Shown: piece by piece, positions 1-7,320 of the stretch
Layout: every line of letters begins with the position of its first letter
Position numbering within the stretch: position 1 is the first letter of the stretch
From: Lamellibrachia columna
Taxonomy: Eukaryota > Annelida > Polychaeta > Sabellida > Siboglinidae
Reading direction: 5' to 3'
DNA length: 64,000 nucleotides
NCBI GenBank assembly: GCA_963662155.1
Contig: OY759263.1
Location: 25,990,548-26,054,547, forward strand
Notes under the pieces: generated by a model
What the model was told of the DNA's origin: nothing
Seen by the model: only the letters and a program-made list of their open reading frames with translations
Database searches by the model: none
Made by a program: the position numbers and the translations under genes

Positions 1-96
1 TATCGGCCTTCCTAGCACCGTTGGCAAGTTCGGTCTTGCTACCCTTGCTCCAAGAGGTGCTGACCAAAAGGTAGATACATGGAGCACGCACGCAAG
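1..96. other. Polinton sequence left of the first recognisable gene
   Basis: No gene could be assigned here. One + strand frame is open from base 2 into the 179-859 reading frame, but its translation before the C-rich stretch does not look like protein-coding sequence. Confidence 0.3.
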
Positions 97-859
97 ATGG
101 CCTTGGTGGACCCGCGCCTATTGGACACGCTTCGGTCACCCCCCACCCCCACCCGCGACCGACACCTTAGGCAAGAAGGTGCAAGCCCTCGATGACGAGA
201 TGAAGACCATCCTCGATAGAAAGGACCTAGACGACGGGACCAAGGTGACATTGTATAATCAGGTGTTGCAGCAATACAACGTCTTGACCGATAAACGCAT
301 CAAGGAACCGCTACGCGTGGTCACGGTGATCGAGTCGGAGGTGGAGCCGGGGTCGGGGTCGGAGGGTGCAGTACGAGCTCCTATTAGCGGACTGGAGGCC
401 ACCGTCTTGGCCACCGTTCCCAGGACCATGCAGGCCAAAGCCAGCCGTTTGATGGAGCATCTCAAGAGAGATATCGCGTGGACCGCTCGCGGTGAACTGA
501 TACACGAGGGCGTGCCGGTTGTCGGCAGTAACGTGGTGGATCTCGTTAATGATCTGTTGCGTAAGAGCAAGACCGATCCGACGGGTTGGCAGCCATTCGC
601 ACGACAACTCCGTGCCATCAACCTACCCATGGCGTTGGTCGGTAACGTCTCCAGGAGAGCCCACATACGACCGGCACCGACGGTCACTCCCTCTCGTCGG
701 TCAACTACTACTCCGCGTGCTGCTGCAGGTAGTGCACGAAGATCGCTAAGTTGGACACCCCTCGCCCGTCGGAGCCGTCGAATGGAACATACTATGCCCA
801 CCCCACCCCCCGAATCACGCATGGCTTTGTCGTCATTGACTGGTTGGGACGCCCTATAG
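97..859 (+). pseudogene. Polinton protein of unknown function, frameshifted near its start
   Basis: From a GTG at 179 the frame codes 226 residues. They open with an acidic helical stretch (QALDDEMKTILDRKDL) and include a conserved-looking core around residues 118-155 (LVNDLLRK, GWQPFARQL). The C-terminus, rich in arginine, serine and proline, could bind nucleic acid. An ATG at 97 in a different frame starts a natural-looking N-terminus (MALVDPRLLDTLR). The two frames meet in the C-rich run at about 137-160, so I infer a small indel there. Proteins of this type sit next to the integrase in invertebrate Polintons, but I know no assigned function. A real start at 179 or earlier in the same frame is an alternative. 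Confidence 0.55.
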
Positions 860-1001
860 GATGGTACGCTGCGTGTCCGTAGCACAGTGTTCGTCATGTC
901 GCCCGATCCACAGGCTTCGTCGTCATTGGCTGGATGGAACAACGTATAAGGTGGTACGACGCGTGTCCGTAGCACAGTGTTCGTCATGCTCATCGATCCA
1001 C
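822..1001 (+). repeat. 90-bp imperfect tandem duplication inside the Polinton
   Basis: The stretch from about 822 recurs 90 bp later. GCGTGTCCGTAGCACAGTGT is at both 871 and 961, CGTCATTG at both 831 and 921, and GATCCACAGG at both 903 and 993. The duplication covers the end of the unknown-protein gene and the start of the first small hydrophobic ORF. Confidence 0.8.
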
Positions 1002-1120
1002 AGGACGCGTACCGTTCCGTCGTCGCTGCGATATTGTTCGAAGGACTTACCTTGCTGGGAGACGTTGCAGCCGGCATTCTTATACAACAGGTGTTATTCA
1101 GACTATGGTTACTCTGCTAG
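986..1120 (+). CDS. Small hydrophobic protein, 44 aa, Polinton
   Basis: This short ORF starts at the ATG after the second copy of the 90-bp duplication and stops at TAG 1118. It reads MLIDPQDAYRSVV followed by an almost continuous hydrophobic helix (residues 11-43, with ILFEGLTLLGD, AAGILIQ and FRLWLL). That predicts one membrane segment or an amphipathic membrane-binding helix. It overlaps the next small ORF by 16 bases in another frame. I do not recognise a family. A frameshifted longer protein joining this ORF to the next one is also possible. Confidence 0.4.
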   Translation: MLIDPQDAYRSVVAAILFEGLTLLGDVAAGILIQQVLFRLWLLC

Positions 1121-1266
1121 ACCGTTGTTGTTCCACCGCTTACGTTGTGGGTGCCATAGTGTGTGTCCTACTACACGTCGGCGTGCTCCTCGTCATTCGT
1201 CAGCAGTCGTACTCCGGAGTCAACGTCACCGCCCCCGTCAACGCATCGGTCCTCCTCCTCTTTTGA
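1105..1266 (+). CDS. Small single-pass membrane protein, 53 aa, Polinton
   Basis: The ORF begins at ATG 1105 and ends at TGA 1264-1266. A strong hydrophobic segment spans about residues 13-31 (YVVGAIVCVLLHVGVLLVI). It is followed by a short tail with two potential N-glycosylation sequons (NVT and NAS). The final A of its stop codon is the first base of the integrase start codon (TGATG), which suggests coupled expression. I do not recognise the family; any role in virion or membrane is inference. Confidence 0.45.
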   Translation: MVTLLDRCCSTAYVVGAIVCVLLHVGVLLVIRQQSYSGVNVTAPVNASVLLLF

Positions 1267-2372
1267 TGGCAGAGAGGGGAGAACGCCCCATGCGTGGGGT
1301 CTACTTCGATCCCAAAAGGGTAGGCAGTTATGGCGGCGTCGATGGCTTGCGACGCGTCACGCGCCTGCCACGGAAGGTCGTCAAAGAATGGTTGTCGGCA
1401 CATGACGCCTACACCTTACACAAACCAGCGAGACGTCATTTCAAGAGACGCTGCGTCATCGTGGGTGGTATGCATCAGCAGTGGCAGGCCGATCTAGTAG
1501 ACATGTCGAAGGTGAAAAAAGACAACGAAGGTATGGCCTTTCTCCTCACGGTGATCGACGTCTTCTCGAAAGTGGCCTGGTGTGTTCCCATGAAGAACAA
1601 GTCCGCGACGTCGTTGGTGGCAGCGCTGCAATCCACGTTCGTCGACGTGTGGCCAAAGACGTTGCAGACAGATCAAGGCACATAATTTCTGAACAGATCC
1701 GTTCAGGCTCTATTGCAGCGTTACAACATTCATCACTTCTCCACGCACAACGCGGAGACGAAGGCAAGCGTCGTGGAAAGATTCAACCGAACGTTGAAGT
1801 CGCGCATGTGGCGATACTTCACGCAACACCAGACGTGGCGGTACATCGACATCCTTCCGGACTTGGTGCGATCGTATAACAACGCCCCCCACCGCATGAT
1901 CGGTATGGCTCCGTCACACGTGAATGCCAAGAATCAAGAAAAGGTGTGGCAACGTCTGTACGGTCACGACGGTAAGGGCGTGCCCAAGTTGCACGTGTCA
2001 GATCGCGTGCGCGTCAGCAAGTACAAACGCACGTTCGAAAAGGGCTACGAGTCGAACTGGAGCGAAGAGCTGTTCACGATACACGAGGTTCACCCCTCCG
2101 ATCCACCCGTGTACCGCTTGCGGGACGATCTCGGCGAAGTGCTGGAGGGTACCTTATACGAACTGGAGCTGCAGAAAGTGTCGGTACCCGTCGATAAAGT
2201 GTACCGTGTTGAAGAGGTACTGCAACGCCGTACAGTTGGTAGACGAAAGGAGGCTTTGGTGAAATGGTTCGGCTATTCCTCCAACTTCAACAGCTGGATC
2301 GATGCCATGGCACTCGTCCACTCCACTATAAAGACTAGCCGCGCACATGGCGACACTGCATTCGAGAAATGA
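1266..2372 (+). pseudogene. Polinton integrase (rve fold) with chromodomain, interrupted by a nonsense codon
   Basis: This is a retroviral-type DDE integrase, which would insert the element into host DNA in the nucleus. The start at 1266 is chosen because it overlaps the preceding stop as TGATG; ATG 1290 is an alternative. An N-terminal module (GSYGGVDGLRRVT, AYTLHKP) precedes the catalytic core. The first Asp lies in WQADLVD, the second in TDQG and the Glu in SVVERFNRT. A C-terminal chromodomain lies at about 2190-2325 (VYRVEEVL, ALVKWFGYS, NSWIDAM). An in-frame TAA at 1683-1685 lies between the second Asp and the Glu, and the same frame continues cleanly on both sides. The catalytic triad is therefore split and the copy should not yield active integrase without readthrough. 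Confidence 0.9.
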
Positions 2373-2668
2373 CACACGACGCGACACCACCGACCTGCAC
2401 CACCATCATAGACGAGGAAGAGGTGGAGAAGGACGAGGATTGTACTGACGCTGCACCGAACGAGCCAGACAGCACTCCCTGGCATCTTTTCGGTCCCAAA
2501 GAGGAGATCGTGTTTCTGTGTCAGGTCGTCGTCTTGTACACGGTCATTCTGATCAGCATTTACAACCTGACGACAGGTCACGGCGATTCTACTCTGTGGA
2601 CGGCTCTGTTGAGTAGTTCTTTGGGTTACCTACTGCCCAATCCCACGTTGAGACGCAATGGCGACTGA
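2369..2668 (+). CDS. Polinton small membrane protein, 99 aa
   Basis: Its ATG overlaps the integrase stop (ATGA). The first 45 residues are acidic and threonine-rich (DEEEVEKDED). A transmembrane helix follows at about residues 50-67 (IVFLCQVVVLYTVILISI), then a second hydrophobic stretch with the motif LWTALLSSSLGYLLPNP. Proteins with this C-terminal signature recur between integrase and penton genes of invertebrate Polintons. Their function is not established, and a role as virion or membrane protein is inference. The next gene starts inside its last 11 bases in another frame. Confidence 0.7.
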   Translation: MTHDATPPTCTTIIDEEEVEKDEDCTDAAPNEPDSTPWHLFGPKEEIVFLCQVVVLYTVILISIYNLTTGHGDSTLWTALLSSSLGYLLPNPTLRRNGD

Positions 2669-3488
2669 TTTCTACATGACGCTGCCTAGCAACGCTTCTA
2701 TGAAGATGCACCCCGACAACACCTTGACCCATTACGTCACGGCCTTGCCTCAACGCATCGATCTTACCGGCGAGTGGGAGTGTGGGTTGGCTGAGGTCCA
2801 GTATCCGCACACTTGGTACAACGTCACAGAGAACGATGTCTGGTTCTTCCTCAACACGATCGATGCTACGGACTCGTCCCGACGTTCGAAGTTGTCGTGT
2901 GGGTATTACGACGATCCGTTAACATTGCTGTATCACGTCAACAAGGGACTGTACAGTATGGGGACGGAGGAGACACAGGCTCAAATGAGCTATAGTTCCG
3001 TCACTCAGAAAATGACGTTACACATGACAGCGAACACACTGTTCACCGTACCGTACCACAGCGCGGTGGCGGCCATGTTAGGATTCCGTAAACCCGTAGC
3101 CAGCGAGTCGGAGGCGGTTACGTCATCTCCCGTCCTCCCCGTCGACTCCCGCCATCCCGACTCGTCGTACCCCTTCCACATCGAGGCCGACGATGTGGTG
3201 AACCTGACGCAGGGGTTCGACACCCTCTACGTCTACACGGACATCGTGGAGTCTCGTATAGTGGGTGACACTCTCGCGCCTCTGTTGCGCGCCCTTCCGA
3301 TTAGCGGACGTCACGGTGACAGGGTGTCCGCTCGTTTCACTAACGTGCACTACGTACCCCTGTTGTGCTCGACCTTCAACTCGATCGAGGTGGATATAAG
3401 GAACGACATGGGTCGACGCGTGCCATTCGAATACGGCAGAGTGACGGTGACGCTTCATTTTCGTCGACGCAGGCCCGGACTGTTCTGA
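2658..3488 (+). CDS. Minor capsid (penton-like, single jelly-roll) protein of Polinton
   Basis: The 276-residue product begins MATDFYMTLPSNASM and continues with LTGEWECGLAEVQYPHTWYN, the N-terminal pattern of Polinton minor capsid proteins. These are related to the penton base of adenoviruses and to other single-jelly-roll vertex proteins. The middle is rich in beta-forming stretches, and the C-terminus ends in an Arg-rich tail (FRRRRPGLF). It would form pentameric capsid vertices alongside the hexon-like protein encoded at 3876. No internal stop is seen. It overlaps the upstream gene by 11 bases, and its TGA shares a base with the next ATG (TGATG). Confidence 0.85.
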   Translation: MATDFYMTLPSNASMKMHPDNTLTHYVTALPQRIDLTGEWECGLAEVQYPHTWYNVTENDVWFFLNTIDATDSSRRSKLSCGYYDDPLTLLYHVNKGLYSMGTEETQAQMSYSSVTQKMTLHMTANTLFTVPYHSAVAAMLGFRKPVASESEAVTSSPVLPVDSRHPDSSYPFHIEADDVVNLTQGFDTLYVYTDIVESRIVGDTLAPLLRALPISGRHGDRVSARFTNVHYVPLLCSTFNSIEVDIRNDMGRRVPFEYGRVTVTLHFRRRRPGLF

Positions 3489-3892
3489 TGAATTACAACG
3501 ATTATTACGCGCGCCAGGCTGGCGGTGCGCTGCCCTACTTCGCCGGTGCGCAATACCAGCGAGGTCACGGACTGGGCAGTCTGTTCGGCAGTCTGTTGCG
3601 CAGCGCCATGCCGCTCATCAAGAGAGGTGCCGTGGCGTTGGGCAAGGGAGCGTTGAAGACCGGCGTTCGCATAGCCGGCGACGTCTTATCAGGCCAGAAC
3701 ATAAAAACAGCTGCCAAAAGACGCGTCACCGACGCCGTGATGAGCAGTATTCGAGCCCCCCCCCCTGGTAAACGTATAAAACGAGCGGCCGCAAAGGCGA
3801 CATTCACTGCAGTAAAGCGACGTCGCAAGAAACGGACGTCCACGAAACGCGCGGCCGACATATTCGACAACAAAGATGGCTTTCGTGCATAG
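3488..3892 (+). CDS. Basic core/pVI-like protein of Polinton, 134 aa
   Basis: I take ATG 3488 as the start because it overlaps the penton stop; an open frame upstream of it is antiparallel noise within the penton gene. The N-terminus (MNYNDYYARQAGG) is Tyr/Gly-rich. It is followed by an amphipathic helix-like part (LGSLFGSLLRSAMPLIKRGA, then LGKGALKTG) and a very basic tail with nuclear-localisation-like clusters (GKRIKR, KRRRKK). This layout matches the small basic proteins next to the capsid genes of Polintons and adintoviruses, which have been compared to adenovirus pVI and pX. DNA binding or membrane action is inference. The last 17 bases overlap the capsid gene. Confidence 0.65.
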   Translation: MNYNDYYARQAGGALPYFAGAQYQRGHGLGSLFGSLLRSAMPLIKRGAVALGKGALKTGVRIAGDVLSGQNIKTAAKRRVTDAVMSSIRAPPPGKRIKRAAAKATFTAVKRRRKKRTSTKRAADIFDNKDGFRA

Positions 3893-5183
3893 ACAGTCGT
3901 GCGAGGGAGTCAAGACCGAGCTGGATCTCTTTACCGTACCCCCCACTCAGAACTGCATCACCGAAAGTCACGTGGTGGAACATCAACCCATGGCCTCTCT
4001 GGACTCTGGAGGACCGATAGAATTCTTCATCCCCGGATCGGGAGACGTTTACATGGATCTCGCCAACACGATGCTACACGTGCAGGTGAAGTTGACGCGA
4101 GCCAACGGTAACAATATCGACGCGGGCGAACCCGTGGGACCGGTGAACAACTGGTTGCAGTCGCTGTTCAGCAATGTCGACCTCTCCCTGAACGGCACAC
4201 TCGTGACCTCTTCGTCCTTCAACTCGTACCCGTATCGATCCTACATAGAGGCGCTGCTGAGTTACGGATTCGACGCCAAGTCGACGCAGCTGACGAATCA
4301 GCTGTGGTACAAGGACAAGGCTAGTCGCATGCACGCCACCGAGCTAGCCGCCGGACCCGATCCTAACCCCGGGTTCGTGACTCGCCGAGAGTACATAGCC
4401 GGCAGTCGCGTGGTCGACATGATGGGTCGTCTCCACGTGGATATGTTTCTGCAGGATAAATTCCTGATCAACGGTGTCGACGTCAAGTTACGACTGGTGC
4501 GCAGCAAGCCCTCGTTTGCGCTGATGGCTGCTGGAAACAACGAGTACAAGATAACCATCGTCAACGCGTCCTTGTTCGTCAAGAAGGCCACCCTCAATCC
4601 GGCCGTGCAGATGGCTCACATCAAGGCTCTCGAGCGAACCACGGTCAAGTATCCGTTACGACCCGTCGAATGCAAGGTGTACTCCATTCCCACGGGAGCT
4701 CTGTCGCACACGCACGAGAACCTGTTCCTCAGCGCCCTGCCGAAACGTCTCGTACTGTGCTGCATCGACAACGACGCCTACAACGGCACGTACGCCACAA
4801 ACCCGTTTCACGCCAAGAACAACGCCATAAGCTTCGTCTCGGTGTACGTGGACGGTCGTCAGATACCCGCCAAACCCTTCCAGCCCAACTTCGCAGAAAA
4901 CCTCTTCGCTAGGAGCTACGCGAGCCTGTTCATCTCGACCGGCAAGATATGGCAGGACGAGGGGAACGGTCTGACTCGCGACGAGTACCGAGACGACTAC
5001 ACCTTCTTCGGTTTCGACCTGACCCCCGACCAGTGCGACGGTCCCTGCTTTAATCTGGTACAAAAGGGCAACCTGCGCATAGAATTTCATTTCCGTGAAG
5101 CGCTTCGGACCACCGTGAACGTCGTCGCCTACGCCGAATTCGAGTCCGTGCTGGAAATCGACAAGAACCGCAACGTCATCTAA
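3876..5183 (+). CDS. Major capsid (hexon-like, double jelly-roll) protein of Polinton
   Basis: The 435-residue protein starts MAFVHRQSCEGVKTELDLF. It contains ASLDSGGPIEFFIPGSGDVY near residues 41-60 and VDLSLNGTLVTSSS near residues 101-114, features expected of the first jelly-roll of Polinton major capsid proteins. Later segments (FVSVYVDGRQIPAKPFQPNF, then FGFDLTPDQCDG and LRIEFHF) fit the second jelly-roll and the C-terminal strand. It would form the pseudo-hexameric capsomers of the icosahedral shell with the penton-like protein. The frame is fully open. The length is somewhat short but within the range of the compact adintovirus hexons. It is followed after 10 bases by the protease gene that would process the virion. 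Confidence 0.88.
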   Translation: MAFVHRQSCEGVKTELDLFTVPPTQNCITESHVVEHQPMASLDSGGPIEFFIPGSGDVYMDLANTMLHVQVKLTRANGNNIDAGEPVGPVNNWLQSLFSNVDLSLNGTLVTSSSFNSYPYRSYIEALLSYGFDAKSTQLTNQLWYKDKASRMHATELAAGPDPNPGFVTRREYIAGSRVVDMMGRLHVDMFLQDKFLINGVDVKLRLVRSKPSFALMAAGNNEYKITIVNASLFVKKATLNPAVQMAHIKALERTTVKYPLRPVECKVYSIPTGALSHTHENLFLSALPKRLVLCCIDNDAYNGTYATNPFHAKNNAISFVSVYVDGRQIPAKPFQPNFAENLFARSYASLFISTGKIWQDEGNGLTRDEYRDDYTFFGFDLTPDQCDGPCFNLVQKGNLRIEFHFREALRTTVNVVAYAEFESVLEIDKNRNVI

Positions 5184-5193
5184 GACTTCTGAG

Positions 5194-5673
5194 ATGGACA
5201 CCCTGCAGATCGCCCGTCTACTGGCGATGGATCCGAACACCGCGTCCGTCTTTGGCGGCGTCGTACCCAGAGATGGACTGCCTACAACAATTGACGCTTT
5301 GCCGATCGCCTTCGTGTGCAACACCGGCGACGGCGACGAACCGGGCGAACATTGGATAGCGCTGTACCTGTCCTCCGACGGGCGCGGCGAATACTTCTGT
5401 TCGTACGGTCTGCCGCCTCGCCACGCGGCGTTCCGCACCTTCTTGAACAAACACTGTTCCGAGTGGACTCATAACAGCACGAGACTTCAGAGTCCTCTGT
5501 CTAACGTTTGCGGACAATATTGCGTCACTTATATCATGCTTCGTTGTAACGGTTCTCCTATGCGAACTTTCGTCAACGCTTTCCACACCGATCTGGTCGC
5601 TAACGATTGTCGCGTGTTCGATTGGATTAACCTGCTGAAAAAGGGTATACCGTACTATCGCATATCGTACTGA
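5194..5673 (+). CDS. Adenain-like cysteine protease of Polinton, catalytic-acid position altered
   Basis: The 159-residue protein has the order of an adenovirus-type maturation protease (C5 family): His53-Trp54 in GEHWIALYL, Gln99 in RLQSPL and Cys110 in CGQYCVTYIM. Spacing resembles adenain (His54, Gln115, Cys122). The Asp or Glu expected after the Tyr-Phe pair is Cys69 here (EYFCSYG, codon TGT at 5398-5400). The usual acid of the triad therefore seems absent. In such elements this enzyme would trim capsid and core proteins during assembly. The ORF is otherwise complete and of normal length. It is the last gene before the untranslated end of the element. Confidence 0.85.
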   Translation: MDTLQIARLLAMDPNTASVFGGVVPRDGLPTTIDALPIAFVCNTGDGDEPGEHWIALYLSSDGRGEYFCSYGLPPRHAAFRTFLNKHCSEWTHNSTRLQSPLSNVCGQYCVTYIMLRCNGSPMRTFVNAFHTDLVANDCRVFDWINLLKKGIPYYRISY

Positions 5674-5674
5674 G

Positions 5675-5790
5675 CCTCTGGCGCGGTGGTCGCTCCACCC
5701 GTAAGCTCGCCCTCGAACCTCTGGCGCGGTGGAGACACCCGTAAGTTCGCGACTTCTGGCGCGATGGTCACCATTCGCAAGTCGCCTCGT
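5675..5790 (+). repeat. Three short repeats after the protease gene
   Basis: The sequence CTCTGGCGCGGTGG followed by CACCCGTAAG occurs twice. A third, diverged copy reads TTCTGGCGCGATGG with ATTCGCAAGTC. The unit is about 40 bases. Confidence 0.65.
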
Positions 5791-5877
5791 CATCGTCTTC
5801 ATCTTCATCATACCCTGCTCGTTGTATCCACTCACATACGATCGCCTCGTTTGTACTGCTGCCGCTTTGTTGTATTC

Positions 5878-5883
5878 AATAAA
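5878..5883 (+). terminator. Polyadenylation signal AATAAA
   Basis: AATAAA lies 205 bases after the protease stop codon and is followed by GT-rich sequence (ACGTGTGCACC, TTGTGTTCGTC). It fits the 3' end of the rightward Polinton transcripts. Confidence 0.5.
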
Positions 5884-5948
5884 ATACGTGTGCACCGTAC
5901 GATTGTGTTCGTCTCCTTACTAGGTTAATGACCCTCCGGTAAACGTAA

Positions 5949-6155
5949 CTAGGTCAATGTTCATTCCTCCTCCAGTTCCTAGGGGGCGCTTAGGTTACCC
6001 ATAAGACACTGCGCTCAGGAGGCGTTCTGATTGGCTACGTAACTAGGTCCATGTTCGTTCCTCCTCCAGTCCCTAGGGGCGCTTAGGTTACGCATGACTG
6101 CACTGCGCTCGGCTACAACCGCCAGGGGGCGCTCTGATTGGCTGCGCGCGCAACC
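5949..6155 (+). repeat. 93-bp tandem duplication at the Polinton right edge
   Basis: AACTAGGTCAATGTTC begins at 5949 and AACTAGGTCCATGTTC at 6042. Both are followed by CCTCCTCCAGT, a GGGCGCTTAGGTTAC segment and TCTGATTGGCT. It may be subterminal repeat sequence of the element or flanking genomic repeat. Confidence 0.7.
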
Positions 6156-6284
6156 GCGGTCGGTGGGCGATATTAGGGTGTATTTTCTTTGATGTCAGTC
6201 ATGCGTAGCCACCACCAGTTGAGGTCTCAGAAACCTCCACCTACTACTCACATTGCACTTCGTTGACCTGAATATTGTGTCGAT

Positions 6285-6385
6285 TGCATAGCATTGGCTC
6301 AACGGTGTTCACCAAACGCCAACGGTATGCCAACGGTACCATAGTTGGTCCAACGTTGGGCCAACATGGTCTTGCTATCTGGGTA
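6285..6385. repeat. Degenerate CCAACG/CCAACGTTGG repeats
   Basis: About ten spaced copies of CCAAC or its complement occur (CCAACGGTATGCCAACGGTA, GGTCCAACGTTGGGCCAAC). The palindromic core CCAACGTTGG suggests a MITE-like or simple repeat. Nothing coding is seen in it. Confidence 0.5.
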
Positions 6386-6390
6386 GTGGG

Positions 6391-6860
6391 GTTGGAATTG
6401 CAATTTCCTTCAACACCAGGCTCTTGGCGTACCCCATGTTGAACTTTAAAAAATGATTGCTGCATATGAAAACATATTCATTTCAATGCCAACGTGCACG
6501 AGTTCTGCGGAGGAATCGGTCCCACATCTGTCGACGATGTTTCTGTTACTGTTTCACTTGGCGTATTGCAGCACCCAAACACTACACAACGATTTACCAT
6601 GTCTGCACTTGCTCAATATATGTAATAGTTCCAAACTATCCGATTTTTATAACGAAAATATGATGCTGTGTTATCAATGGATGGATTAAAAGAAAGTAAA
6701 GGCTATTCGCCCAACCGTTGTTCGGATAAGCGTACGATCTTTCTTATTCGAGATGATTCGGCAGCAGTCATGTAGAGCAGGGTTCTACTTGCTTGCGTGT
6801 GTGGACCTTTCCCATACCGGACAGGCATACTCGGCAGCTGAATAGCAGAGAGCGAGACAA
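6391..6860. other. No gene seen
   Basis: Only short open frames without recognisable features are present between the CCAACG repeats and the reverse-transcriptase fragment. Confidence 0.5.
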
Positions 6861-7097
6861 CTAGATCTTAAAGTTGATGCTCTGCTCTTGGTTGAGGTCG
6901 TAGTATGTGGACACGATGCTTAGTGCAGACGTCAGATTTATTTCGATGTTATTGAAATCTTTTTCTTGCGATGCATTGCATAAGTCGTCCGCATATATGA
7001 AACTCTGTGTATCAGTGTGCACGGGCTGATCGTTGGTGTAGATGTTGAATAACATCGGTGCCAGTACACTTCCCTGTGGTAGTCCGTTTTTCTGTCG
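6861..7097 (-). pseudogene. Non-LTR retrotransposon reverse transcriptase fragment
   Basis: On the minus strand about 78 codons encode a piece of an RT palm domain. It contains RQKNGLPQGSVLAPMLFNIY, then the catalytic box FIYADDL, then a helix-rich tail. The reading frame is closed by TGA at 7098-7100 on the 5' side and TAG at 6861-6863 on the 3' side. Fingers, endonuclease and C-terminal parts are missing, so this is an old dead LINE piece. The clade cannot be set from so short a stretch. Confidence 0.75.
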
Positions 7098-7320
7098 TCA
7101 GTGAAAAGGGTGAAATATAAAAGAAAGCCCAGTAAGTAATGTTCTTCAGTACGCGATGCATCTACAGGAACTTCTCTTGTGGAGACAGGGTTTTTCTCTC
7201 AGTCCCTTTTTTAAGGGTTTCGATGTTACCGTTGCAGAACACCTGGGATTGTGCACGTTGGTGGGCCTTCAACCAGCGCTTCAATACCCATGACTCTTCA
7301 AATATGACCCCCACCCCTCT

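Larger units (their letters stand above)
1..6000 (+). mobile_element. Polinton/Maverick (adintovirus-like) element, right-hand part
   Basis: Eight or nine adjacent same-strand genes form the virion and integration module of a Polinton: retroviral-type integrase with chromodomain, small membrane protein, penton-like protein, basic core-like protein, major capsid protein and adenain-like protease. The block is clearly more GC-rich than the rest of the window. PolB and the FtsK/HerA-type packaging ATPase, standard for these elements, are not seen and presumably lie to the left of the window. I could not identify the terminal inverted repeat. The right end is placed loosely after the polyadenylation signal at 5878 and before the AT-richer flank. 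The integrase has a nonsense codon and the first gene looks frameshifted, so this is probably a degenerate integrated copy. Confidence 0.88.

Noticed and set aside
259..1077. 272-codon minus-strand ORF opposite the first Polinton genes
   Set aside because: It is antisense to better supported + strand genes, has no recognisable domain, and owes its openness to the GC-rich composition and the 90-bp duplication.
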